Assembly: GCF_011752565.1 (NCBI RefSeq)
Contig: NZ_VWXK01000010.1
Span: 124,001-188,000 of the forward strand
Source of the DNA: Pantoea sp. Ap-967
GTDB taxonomy: Bacteria; Pseudomonadota; Gammaproteobacteria; Pseudomonadales; Pseudomonadaceae
DNA: 64,000 bases
Direction of reading: 5' to 3'
Position numbers and translations under genes: made by a program. The notes beneath the pieces are model-generated. The model did no database searches and was not told the DNA's origin. It worked only from the letters and a program-made list of their open reading frames with translations. Each line of letters begins with the position of its first letter. Within the stretch, counting starts at the first letter, position 1. Shown one piece after another: positions 1-7,925 of the stretch.

Positions 1-2457
1 CAGCTGCGCACTGCGCAGCTCGACTTCGCCTTGGCCGACGATGCCTTTGGTGGCGCCCGAGTCGCTGTTGCGCAGAGCCTGGTCACCGGTATCGACCAGC
101 AGGCGGCCGCCGGCCTGGATCAAGCCCGCGGCATTACGCAGCTCGCCACTGCGCAGGTCCAGGGTGGCAGCGGCATCGAGGGTGCCGCCGCTGTTGTCGA
201 AGCGCTGGCCACGGCTGTCGAGCAGCAAGCCACGGCCACTGACCACGCCCTGGCGGTTATCCACACCCAGGGCGCTGACCTGGATATCCCCAGCGGCCTC
301 CAGGCGCCCGCCCTGGTTGAGCAGCACCTTATCCAATGTGAGCTGCAGGCCGGCACTCACCGAACCCAGCACCCCGCCGGTGTTGTCCAGCTGGCCAGCG
401 ATCACTTGCATGGCCTGGGTGGCGGCCACGGTACCAGCCAGGTTGCTCAGGCGCTGGGCCTGCACGTTCAAGGTGCCACCGGCGCTGAGGGTGCCGTTGT
501 CGTTGAGCAGTTCGCCCACGCCAAAGCTGGCCGCGCCACCGGCGGCGAGCGTGCCACCGCGGTTGTCCAGGCGCTGGGCATTGCGCACCTCCAGGTTACC
601 GCCTGCGGTGGCGATAACGGTGCCGTCGCGGGTGTCGAGCGTCTGGGCATCGAGCACCAGGTTACGTGCCTGGGTTTGCCCGCCGGCAAGCACGGCGTTC
701 TGGGCGGTCAGTTGCAGGTTGCCGTTACTGGCCAGGGTGCCGGCCTTGCCTTCCAACTGGTCGGCACGTACCGCCAACTGCCCGCTGCCGGCATGCTCGA
801 CCTTGCCCGCCTGGTTGTTCAATTGGCTGGCTTGCAGGTTGAGGTCCTGGGCATTGCTGGCGATGCGCCCACCGTGGTTGTCCAGCGTGCCGCTGGCCTT
901 GATGCTGGAGGCGCCCTGGCCGGTTTGCACCAGTTCGCCCGCAACGTTGGCGATGTCCTTGGCCGAAAGCTGCAGGTTGCCAACGTTGACCTTGGCCTGG
1001 TCGCTGCGCAAGGTTGCGCTGGCATTGGCCACCAGTGAACCGGCGCTGTCGACCTGGCTGCCGGCCAGGTCCAGGTCGCCCTGAGTGGCATTGAGCTGCA
1101 GGTCACCGGCCTGGGTCTGGCTGTTGCGCAAGTCGATGCGCTCGCCTTGCAGGTCGAGCGTGCCGCTGGCGTGGTTCTGGCCGTTGGCGCTGATTTGCTT
1201 TGCCCTGGCCTGCAGGCGCGCATTGCCGCTGGACTTGCCATCGGCATCCACGCCTGCGGCCAGCAGCGACGCCTGGCCACTGCTGAGCTGGTTGGCCTGG
1301 ATGTTCACGTCACCCTGGGCGGCGAGCACGCCGCTGTTGTTTACCGTGCCGGCGCTGGTGACGGCCAGGGAGCCCTTGGCGTAGGCGCTGCCGCTGTTGT
1401 CCACGCCCGTGGCCGCCACCTGCAGCGCGCCAGCACTGCTGATCGCGCCCTGGTTGCTCAATTTGCCATCGGCGCTGACCACCACTTCCCCGGCCATGGC
1501 GCCGATTTGCCCGGCGTTGCGCACGCCAACGCCGGCCTCGGTGCCCACCAGCTTGATCTTGCCGGCGTACATGCCGCCCAACGCTGCCACATCGATGGCC
1601 ACTTCAGGCTTCTGGCTGCCGTCATCAGCCAGCGCCGTGGCCTGGGTGTTGTCGGCATTGACCTGGTTGCGCCCGGCGGTCACTTTGAGGTCACTGGCCC
1701 AAACCCCGGCATTGACCTCGACGGTGCGTGCGATCAGGTCGGTGTAGTCGCTGTCGCGGGCATCCAGGCCCTTGCCGGTGATGCTCAGGGTACCGCCCTC
1801 GACGCGGTAGCCGGTGATCTGGCCGTTCTCCAGCTGGGCACGTCCGGTGGTCAGGGTGGAGCGGTCGGCATTGATGAAACCGCAACCATCACAGGTGATG
1901 CCGGCGGGATTGGCGATCACCACTTCGGCGCGTTTGCCGGCCACTTCCACGTAGCCGCGCAGTTGGCTGGGGTTGCTGGCATTGACCTCGTTGAGAATCA
2001 CCCGGGCGCTGCCGTTGCCCAGGTAGGGGTTGCCTTCCACCCAGCCGGCCAGCTGGGTCTGGCTGTTGTTGGCGCCATTGTTGAGGATGGCACCACGGCC
2101 ATCGACATCGAACTGGTTGTAGGTGTTGTGCGATACCCCAGCACCACTTGGCGCGCGGATGTTCACCAGCGGCGTGCCATTGGCGCTTTCGATCACCATT
2201 GGCTGTTGGCCGCCCGGCGCCGAGGGGTCGGCCACGATGCCTGCGGCCCAGGCCGGCGCAACGCTCAGGCTGACCAACCCCAGCGCGCCCATCACCGCGA
2301 AGCGCAGCTGGCCCAAAGTGGCGATGCACGGCCCCGCACGGCGCCCCGGCGCCTGGGTGGTGCCTGGCGCCTTGCCTTGGGCACTGACGTTCTCGGCCAC
2401 CACCATGAGCAGGCCGCGCGCCTTGTTGAAAACGATCCGGTAAAGGTGCTTGTTCAT
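1..2457 (-). CDS. Filamentous haemagglutinin / CdiA-type two-partner secretion exoprotein (N-terminal part)
   Basis: This is the secreted partner (TpsA) of a two-partner secretion system. The frame is open from the ATG at 2457 to the window edge, giving 819 residues with no stop, so the C-terminal toxin or adhesin end is outside. Residues 1-25 (MNKHLYRIVFNKARG...) are the extended signal peptide typical of very large autotransported proteins, with a hydrophobic core and an Ala-rich cleavage region near 56-72. The TPS secretion domain follows at about 75-330, with NPYL at 143-146 and NPAGITCDGCGFIN at 183-196. From about 330 onward are degenerate beta-helix repeats rich in N, G, Q and A (for example ASGTLDNHGGRI, LQASQLNNQAGKV). 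It lies 24 bp behind an acyltransferase gene and downstream of its transporter, on one strand. Contact-dependent inhibition is inferred from that order; without the C-terminus a plain adhesin is possible. Confidence 0.9.
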   Translation of the reverse strand, partial: MNKHLYRIVFNKARGLLMVVAENVSAQGKAPGTTQAPGRRAGPCIATLGQLRFAVMGALGLVSLSVAPAWAAGIVADPSAPGGQQPMVIESANGTPLVNIRAPSGAGVSHNTYNQFDVDGRGAILNNGANNSQTQLAGWVEGNPYLGNGSARVILNEVNASNPSQLRGYVEVAGKRAEVVIANPAGITCDGCGFINADRSTLTTGRAQLENGQITGYRVEGGTLSITGKGLDARDSDYTDLIARTVEVNAGVWASDLKVTAGRNQVNADNTQATALADDGSQKPEVAIDVAALGGMYAGKIKLVGTEAGVGVRNAGQIGAMAGEVVVSADGKLSNQGAISSAGALQVAATGVDNSGSAYAKGSLAVTSAGTVNNSGVLAAQGDVNIQANQLSSGQASLLAAGVDADGKSSGNARLQARAKQISANGQNHASGTLDLQGERIDLRNSQTQAGDLQLNATQGDLDLAGSQVDSAGSLVANASATLRSDQAKVNVGNLQLSAKDIANVAGELVQTGQGASSIKASGTLDNHGGRIASNAQDLNLQASQLNNQAGKVEHAGSGQLAVRADQLEGKAGTLASNGNLQLTAQNAVLAGGQTQARNLVLDAQTLDTRDGTVIATAGGNLEVRNAQRLDNRGGTLAAGGAASFGVGELLNDNGTLSAGGTLNVQAQRLSNLAGTVAATQAMQVIAGQLDNTGGVLGSVSAGLQLTLDKVLLNQGGRLEAAGDIQVSALGVDNRQGVVSGRGLLLDSRGQRFDNSGGTLDAAATLDLRSGELRNAAGLIQAGGRLLVDTGDQALRNSDSGATKGIVGQGEVELRSAQL

Positions 2458-2481
2458 TGCAATTCCCTTTGCGTTGGCGGG

Positions 2482-3000
2482 TCAGGCAGAGGTGGCCAGT
2501 GGGTGGGCGGCAAACCAGGCACGGGCCTGTTCGGGGATCACACCGATGCCATGGAAGGTCTTGATCTTCAGGCCACGCTGTTCGCCCTTGTGGTAGAGCG
2601 CGCGGGCGCAACTGTTGGGGAACACGCGGCTGAGCAGCAGGCGGCTGAGCACTTCGGTGTGGCCGAACGGCGCGATCCAGTCGTTGACCCACAGGCGCTC
2701 ACCACTGCACCAGTCGGCCTCCTCCATCTCGATGGGCGAGTGGGTCAGGTAGCGGCGCTCGGCGGCTTCGTCCAGGCTCAACCACGACAGGTAGAACACT
2801 GGCTGGCCGCCCTGGCTGCCAAGCACGAACTGGCGGTGCTTGAGGGCCGGCAGCAACAGGCTCGACAAGGTGTGAAGGGGCGCGTCGCGGTGCGCGGCAG
2901 AATGCATCCACAGCCAGGTGGCACTGCCCAGGGCAGTGGCTTCGTTCCACGGCTCGTCGAACACCCCGGGGGCTGTGATCTCAAACGTGTCGAAACGCAT
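2482..3000 (-). CDS. HlyC/CdiC-family toxin-activating lysine acyltransferase
   Basis: This 172-residue protein matches the RTX toxin acyltransferase family, which moves a fatty acyl group from acyl-ACP to an internal lysine of a secreted toxin in the cytoplasm. The HlyC hallmarks are visible: H37 in SAAHRDAPL (equivalent to HlyC His23) and D107 in NDWIAPFG (equivalent to Asp92), followed by a conserved VFP segment near 126. The start is supported by a GAGGA ribosome site about 6 bases upstream. It sits between the TpsB gene (9 bp upstream) and the exoprotein gene (24 bp downstream), so the exoprotein is the likely substrate. In some E. coli CDI loci an equivalent CdiC lipidates CdiA; that this one acylates its neighbour is inference. 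Confidence 0.85.
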   Translation of the reverse strand: MRFDTFEITAPGVFDEPWNEATALGSATWLWMHSAAHRDAPLHTLSSLLLPALKHRQFVLGSQGGQPVFYLSWLSLDEAAERRYLTHSPIEMEEADWCSGERLWVNDWIAPFGHTEVLSRLLLSRVFPNSCARALYHKGEQRGLKIKTFHGIGVIPEQARAWFAAHPLATSA

Positions 3001-3009
3001 GGCAGTTCC

Positions 3010-4704
3010 TCAGAACGACAGCGCGACGGTGAAGGCGCTGGTGAAATTGGCGGTTTCGAAGCCGTCCGGCTTCTTCAGCGGTGTGCCCCACGACCAGTCG
3101 TAGGAGAGGTTGCGATAGGCTCCACGCACCCCCACCACGGCACCGGCCAGGCGCCGGCCTACCAGGTAATCGGCGGAATTGCCGCCGACCTCGCCGTAAT
3201 CGACCCCGGCGTAAAGTTCCTGCCCGCTGTTACCCAGGGCCAGGCCCAGTTCGTTGCTCAGGGTCCAGCCACGGTCGGCAGACAAGATGTTTTCGCCATC
3301 GAACCCCCGCACGCTGTAGCGCCCGCCAATGCTGAAACGGTCCTGGGGTACCAGCTCGGTGCGGTTCCATTGCGCACGCCAGGCGCCCAGGTAACGCAGG
3401 CGCTGGCCATAGGCTGCGAACGGCACCTGCCACTGGGCGTCGGCGAGGATGATCTTGGAGCGGGCCGAGCCGTCGCCAAAGGCGTCTTCCGGCGCTTCCA
3501 GCGAGCCATGGGCCCCGGTGCCACGGCGGTAGCTGGCGCCCAGGTCGAGGGTGGCCGGGCCAATGAATTCGCGGTGGTTGACCCCAGCCTGCCAGCCGGC
3601 CATGCGCCGGTGCTGCTGCTGGATCTGGGTGTCGTCGATGAAATTGTCGGAGGCGCGCGTCCACAGGCTGCTCCACAGCGTGGTCTTGCGCACGGCATCG
3701 CGGTACACCAGGCGTGACAGGCGCAGCTCGTTGTTGCGGCTTTCGCCGCGGTACTGGAAGTTCTGGTTCGCCCCGGCCACGGTCTGGTGGTAGTCGTACT
3801 CGCTGCTGGTGACTGCCAGTTGCCAATAGCCGAACGGCACCGAGTAATGCAGGGTGTGGCCCTTGGAGCCTTTGTCGCCCGACTCACCGCCGCCCAGGTC
3901 GTGGTTGAAGCTGGCGTAGAACAGGTCGTTGAGGTTCAGCGGGTTGTCCAGCGACAGCGCCACGGCGCCCTGGTACTTGCCGGTGGTCTTGCTGCCGCCG
4001 TTGTCCAACTGCAGGCTCAGGCGGGCTGGGAAACGCTGGCGCCAGGCGATGATTACGTCGCTCTCGCCGGGCTTGGCCTGGCTGCCGCTGGCCGGGGCGA
4101 TACGGATGTCGGCCTCGGCAGTGGGCACACGCTTGAAGTTTTCCAGGCCCTGCTCGATGTCGCGCAGGTTCAGCAGGTCGCCGGGTTTGGCGGGTACTGC
4201 GTTCCACAGGTTGGCGCGTTGGCTGGTGCCTTCGGCAAAGCGGATATCGCCAATGCGCCCTGGCAACAGGGTGAGTACCAGGATACCGCTGCTCAGGTCC
4301 TGGGCTTCGGCCAGTACCCGGGTGGTGACGTAGCCCTTCTCGATGATCGCATTCTGCATGCGCTTCATGGTCAGGTTGATACCGGCCGAGCCCAGGCAAC
4401 GGCCTAGCGCTGGGTCTTCCTTGGGGTTGGCGGCCTTTACCGCCCACTGGAACTGCTCGGCGGCATCGCCAATCAGGCGGATGTCGTTGATCTTGAAGCA
4501 GGGTGTTTCCTGCTTGGGGAGCAGGCCTTGGCCGCCGGTGGGTGCTTCCAGGCGTACATCGGGCTGGGCTTCAAGCTGCTCGCGCAATGCCCGTTCGCGT
4601 TGTTGCTGGCGCAGCAGGGGGTCGTCCGGGGTAGCGGCAAGGCTGGCTTGCGCAGCGCTCAGGCAAGCGGCCAGCAGAAACAGGCGAATGGCGAGTGGTG
4701 GCAT
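3010..4704 (-). CDS. Two-partner secretion outer-membrane transporter (TpsB/CdiB/ShlB family)
   Basis: This 564-residue protein is an Omp85-superfamily transporter that exports the haemagglutinin-like protein across the outer membrane. Residues 1-23 are a signal peptide ending at ASLA. A charged N-terminal segment (about 30-50) resembles the plug helix. Two POTRA domains occupy about 70-220 (FKINDIRLIG; LLPGRIGDIRFAEG), and a 16-strand-type beta-barrel fills the rest. The VRGF motif of the substrate-transport loop is near residue 465, and the chain ends in a C-terminal aromatic (FTVALSF). It is the first gene of a three-gene operon with the acyltransferase and exoprotein genes. Length and motif order match ShlB/FhaC/CdiB proteins. 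Confidence 0.92.
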   Translation of the reverse strand: MPPLAIRLFLLAACLSAAQASLAATPDDPLLRQQQRERALREQLEAQPDVRLEAPTGGQGLLPKQETPCFKINDIRLIGDAAEQFQWAVKAANPKEDPALGRCLGSAGINLTMKRMQNAIIEKGYVTTRVLAEAQDLSSGILVLTLLPGRIGDIRFAEGTSQRANLWNAVPAKPGDLLNLRDIEQGLENFKRVPTAEADIRIAPASGSQAKPGESDVIIAWRQRFPARLSLQLDNGGSKTTGKYQGAVALSLDNPLNLNDLFYASFNHDLGGGESGDKGSKGHTLHYSVPFGYWQLAVTSSEYDYHQTVAGANQNFQYRGESRNNELRLSRLVYRDAVRKTTLWSSLWTRASDNFIDDTQIQQQHRRMAGWQAGVNHREFIGPATLDLGASYRRGTGAHGSLEAPEDAFGDGSARSKIILADAQWQVPFAAYGQRLRYLGAWRAQWNRTELVPQDRFSIGGRYSVRGFDGENILSADRGWTLSNELGLALGNSGQELYAGVDYGEVGGNSADYLVGRRLAGAVVGVRGAYRNLSYDWSWGTPLKKPDGFETANFTSAFTVALSF

Positions 4705-5016
4705 GTCACATCCTTGTGGACCGGTAAGTGCGAAGGCACTGATCGCGCGATGTGACGGGCAATAGCAGGAAAAGTTGCAGCGGTGGTGAGGAAATTTAGC
4801 GGAATATCGCTATTTGTGAGGGAAATCCCACAGTTAACGTCGTGTTTTGTCGTGCTTGACGCATCTTGACCGTTTGTCGGGTGGTGGCAAGATGGGCGCC
4901 GCTGCGCGGCGCATCGCGAGCTTTGCTCGCTCCTACCAGGCACGCGCCCCACCCGGTAGGAGCGAGCGCCAGCTCGCGATGGGCCAGCCGGGCGGCGCTC
5001 GATCTAGAAGGCGGGC
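4705..5016. promoter_or_regulatory. Intergenic region upstream of the TPS operon
   Basis: This 312-base gap lies between the start of the TpsB gene and the stop of the downstream HDOD gene. The part nearest TpsB (about 4760-4860) is more A/T-rich than its surroundings and is the likely promoter region of the operon, but no convincing -35/-10 pair can be pointed to. The distal part holds an inverted REP pair. No reading frame here looks coding. Confidence 0.4.
4909..4985. repeat. REP element pair (inverted)
   Basis: Two inverted copies of a P. putida-type REP sequence face each other: GCATCGCGAGCTTTGCTCGC...CCTACC and its mirror GGTAGGAGCGAGC...GCTCGCGATGG. They are separated by about 20 bases. 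The pair lies between the HDOD gene stop and the TPS operon promoter region. Confidence 0.85.
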
Positions 5017-6321
5017 TCAGGCAGTGGGTTCAGGCGGCTCGGCTTGCTCTGGTTGTTCGGGCAACACGTCGATCACCGGGGTTTCAGCCACAGGTTCGGC
5101 TTTGCCTTCGGTATTCTCCACCTTGCGCAACCGCCCCAACTCCGGCAACCCGACTTTCAGCAGCCGCGCGGTCTTGCCGTTGGCCAGCCGCTCCAACCCC
5201 TGGTCCGCCGGCAACCGCGCCAGCTGCCCGGCCAGGTTCATCGCCAGGATCTCCCGCGAATACACCCCGCCGCCCAGTTGGTAGATCGCCGCAATCAATT
5301 CCCGCAGGCCCAGCGGCAAGCGCCAGCGGGTGCGCAGGGCGGAACCGAAGGCTGCGCCGAATTCGTTCAGTGCCAGTTGCACCTTGTCTTCATCCAGCTC
5401 GCCACCGGCCAGGCGCCATTCCTGCAGGCAGCGCAGCACCGCCAGGTCGCCCAGCGAATGCAGCAGGCCAGCGCAATAGCAGCGCTCCTGGTCCAGGTCG
5501 AGCATGCGCGCCAGCGAGCGGGCGTATTCGGCGGTGTGCAGCGAGAGGTTCCAGTACCGGGTGGCATGCTGGGTCAACAGCGCGTCGCTGAGGTGGGCAC
5601 TGCGCTTGAGGGTCATGCCCAGGATCAAGTTCATGCTCTGGGTGCTGCCCAACTTGTTCAGCGCCTGCAGCAAGGTTTGCGCCGGGGCATCGCGGTGCAG
5701 GGCAGCGCTGTTGGCGGCAGCGATCAGCACGGCGGTGATCTGCGGGTCGTCACGCACCTCTGACTCCAGCACCCTGAGGTTCAGCCCTTGGGGGTTCAGC
5801 GCACGCTTGATCGCCAACTGCACATCGGCAAACAGTGGCCCGCCATCAGCAGTTGCCCGACGCTGTTCCAGGTAGTCGCTGAGTTTCACCCCCGGCAGCA
5901 ACGCCGGAATCGGGCACGACACCTCTTCGCCGGCATGCACCAACAACACTTCCAGGCGCTTGCGCAGCTTGTCGAAGTTCAGCGGCTTGCTCAGGTATTC
6001 AGTGGGATGAAAGCGCAGGGTTTCCTTCACGCTGGCGGGGTCGCTGCGCTCGCTCAGCAGGATGAACGGCAGGGCCGACTTCTCCGTTTGGCTACGGACC
6101 TTGCGCAGCAGATCCAGGCCGTCGCCAGCGGGCAGTTCACGGGCGGCAATGATCAGGTCGGGCTTGCTCGACAGCGCACTGATCGCCTGCGAGCCGTCGG
6201 CACACACCTGCAGGCGGGCGTCGCAACGCACGCTGAGCAGCATTTCCCGCAGCATGTCGCGTACCCAGGGGTCGCCCTCGACAATCAACACGCTAGGTGG
6301 GGTGGGGTCTGCAGCACTCAT
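5017..6321 (-). CDS. Response-regulator/HDOD domain protein with a degenerate receiver
   Basis: This 434-residue protein has an N-terminal CheY-like receiver (about 12-130) and an HDOD domain (about 150-360, with NSAALHRDAPAQTL and a LHSLGDLA segment), a domain found in bacterial signalling proteins. The start at 6321 is preferred over a more upstream one because GGAGTTGG lies directly before it. The receiver is unusual: the acidic pair reads VEGDP instead of VEDDP, and the phospho-acceptor position in IIAARELPAGDG carries Ala where Asp is expected. The SKP lysine is kept. Phosphorylation by a histidine kinase therefore looks unlikely. The C-terminal tail is rich in P and E. It is a single gene, with a terminator separating it from gabT upstream. 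Confidence 0.85.
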   Translation of the reverse strand: MSAADPTPPSVLIVEGDPWVRDMLREMLLSVRCDARLQVCADGSQAISALSSKPDLIIAARELPAGDGLDLLRKVRSQTEKSALPFILLSERSDPASVKETLRFHPTEYLSKPLNFDKLRKRLEVLLVHAGEEVSCPIPALLPGVKLSDYLEQRRATADGGPLFADVQLAIKRALNPQGLNLRVLESEVRDDPQITAVLIAAANSAALHRDAPAQTLLQALNKLGSTQSMNLILGMTLKRSAHLSDALLTQHATRYWNLSLHTAEYARSLARMLDLDQERCYCAGLLHSLGDLAVLRCLQEWRLAGGELDEDKVQLALNEFGAAFGSALRTRWRLPLGLRELIAAIYQLGGGVYSREILAMNLAGQLARLPADQGLERLANGKTARLLKVGLPELGRLRKVENTEGKAEPVAETPVIDVLPEQPEQAEPPEPTA

Positions 6322-6416
6322 GGCCAACTCCTGAATATCCCTGACACACAGTCCTTCGCAGCTTCCAAGGCAAGTCCTTCCACAACCATAGCGCTCCTGA
6401 GCTTTCCTGGGCACAA

Positions 6417-6443
6417 AAAAAAACCCGCCGAGGCGGGTTTTTC
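6417..6443 (-). terminator. Rho-independent terminator of gabT
   Basis: An AACCCGCC-GAG-GGCGGGTT hairpin is flanked by an A-run on the left and T-run on the right, so it can work on both strands. It lies 16 bases past the gabT stop and before the HDOD gene. Confidence 0.85.
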
Positions 6444-6458
6444 ATGAAACGTGTCACA

Positions 6459-7736
6459 TCAGGCGAGTTCAGCGAAGCACTCTTCGATGATGGCCAGGCC
6501 TTTGTCCAGCAGTGCGTCTTCGGCGGTCAGCGGAACCAGAATCCGCAGAACGTTGCCGTAGGTGCCGCAGGACAGCAGGATCAGGCCCTTGTCACGTGCC
6601 TTGGCAACCACTTGGGCCACGGCAGCAGCGTTCGGGGTGTGGGTGCCTTTCTCGAAGACTTCCACAGCGATCATCGAACCCAGGCCACGGACATCACCGA
6701 TGATCGAGTGTTTTTCCTGGATCTTGCGCAGGCCGGTGGTCAGGTGCTCACCCACGGCTTTGCTGCGATCCAGCAGTTTCTCTTCCTCGAACACCTGGAT
6801 AACGGCCAGGGCCGCGGCGCAGGCGATTGGCGAGCCGGCGTAGGTGCCGCCCAGGCCACCTGGGGCGATGGCGTCCATGTACTCGGCCTTGCCGCAGACA
6901 CCGGCCAGCGGGAAGCCGCCAGCGATGGACTTGGCGAAGGTGGTCAGGTCAGGCGCAACACCCATCTGCTCCATGGCGAAGAAGGTGCCGGTACGGCCAG
7001 CACCGGTTTGCACTTCGTCGGCAATCAGCAGGATGCCGTGCTTGTCGCACAGCTCGCGCAGGCGCTTCATCAGCTCTTTCGGCGCTGGCAGGAAGCCGCC
7101 TTCGCCTTGCACAGGCTCAAGGATGATCGCGGCGATGTCGCGTGGCTCGGCGTCGTTCTTGAAGATACGCTCAACCGAGGCGATGGCGTCGTCAACGCTC
7201 ACACCGTGCAGCTCGCTCGGGAACAGGGCGCGGAACACGCCGCCTGGCATCAGGCCCATGCCAGCGGAGTACGGCACGACCTTGCCGGTCAGGCCCAGGG
7301 TCATCATGGTACGGCCGTGGTAGCCGCCGGTGAAGGCGATCACACCAGCGCGGCCAGTGGCGGCACGGGCGATCTTCACGGCGTTTTCAACGGCTTCGGA
7401 GCCGGAGGTTACCAGCAGGGTCTTCTTGTCGAAGTCGCCTGGCACCAGCTTGTTGATCTTCTCGCACAGCTCTACGTAGGGTTCGTAGGCCAGCACCTGG
7501 AAGCAGGTGTGGCTGACTTTGGTCAGCTGCTCTTGCACGGCTGCAACCACTTTCGGGTGCAGGTGGCCGGTGTTCAGTACTGCGATGCCGCCGGCGAAGT
7601 CGATCAGTTCGCGGCCTTCAACGTCGATCACGGTCGCGTTCTTCGCCGATTCGACGAAGATCGGGTGAATTTGGCCAACGCCACGTGGGACGGCGGCGAC
7701 ACGACGTTGCATCAAGGATTCGTTGGTCTTGCTCAT
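6459..7736 (-). CDS. gabT: 4-aminobutyrate (GABA) / 5-aminovalerate aminotransferase
   Basis: This 425-residue class-III PLP aminotransferase moves the amino group of GABA to 2-oxoglutarate, giving succinate semialdehyde. In P. putida the same enzyme (also called DavT) converts 5-aminovalerate to glutarate semialdehyde in lysine breakdown. Visible signatures are SGSEAVENAVKIAR at 111-124, the cofactor Asp in LIADEVQTGAGRTG (D240), and the PLP lysine K269 in TFAKSIAGGF. Length is standard. It follows gabD on the same strand with a 189-base gap that contains a hairpin. Confidence 0.95.
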   Translation of the reverse strand: MSKTNESLMQRRVAAVPRGVGQIHPIFVESAKNATVIDVEGRELIDFAGGIAVLNTGHLHPKVVAAVQEQLTKVSHTCFQVLAYEPYVELCEKINKLVPGDFDKKTLLVTSGSEAVENAVKIARAATGRAGVIAFTGGYHGRTMMTLGLTGKVVPYSAGMGLMPGGVFRALFPSELHGVSVDDAIASVERIFKNDAEPRDIAAIILEPVQGEGGFLPAPKELMKRLRELCDKHGILLIADEVQTGAGRTGTFFAMEQMGVAPDLTTFAKSIAGGFPLAGVCGKAEYMDAIAPGGLGGTYAGSPIACAAALAVIQVFEEEKLLDRSKAVGEHLTTGLRKIQEKHSIIGDVRGLGSMIAVEVFEKGTHTPNAAAVAQVVAKARDKGLILLSCGTYGNVLRILVPLTAEDALLDKGLAIIEECFAELA

Positions 7737-7849
7737 AATGCCCTCATTGCGCCGAGTGGCGGCGCTTTTATTCGGGGGTGGCTGGCTGCGCCTTCGAACA
7801 GTATTCGTTGATCGACTGCCGAAAACGCCCTGGCCACCAGGTGCTGCAT

Positions 7850-7893
7850 GTCAAAAAGGCCAGCGAGACGTCGCTCTCGCGCCCCGCTGGCAG
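7850..7893 (-). terminator. Hairpin with T-run between gabD and gabT (possible attenuator)
   Basis: Read on the minus strand, GCCAGCG ... CGCTGGC forms a 7-bp stem around a GC-rich loop, followed at once by CTTTTTG. It lies between gabD (upstream) and gabT (downstream), so it could lower expression of gabT relative to gabD or stabilise the gabD 3' end. Function is inferred from shape only. Confidence 0.45.
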
Positions 7894-7925
7894 AGGTAAA
7901 GCCTGTGAAACGGGTTACCGTGCGA

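Noticed and set aside
1147..3717. A long open frame on the plus strand opposite the TPS operon
   Set aside because: It is a shadow of GC-rich coding on the other strand; the protein is low-complexity (G, A, V, H, Q) with no family features, while the minus strand encodes clear TPS proteins.
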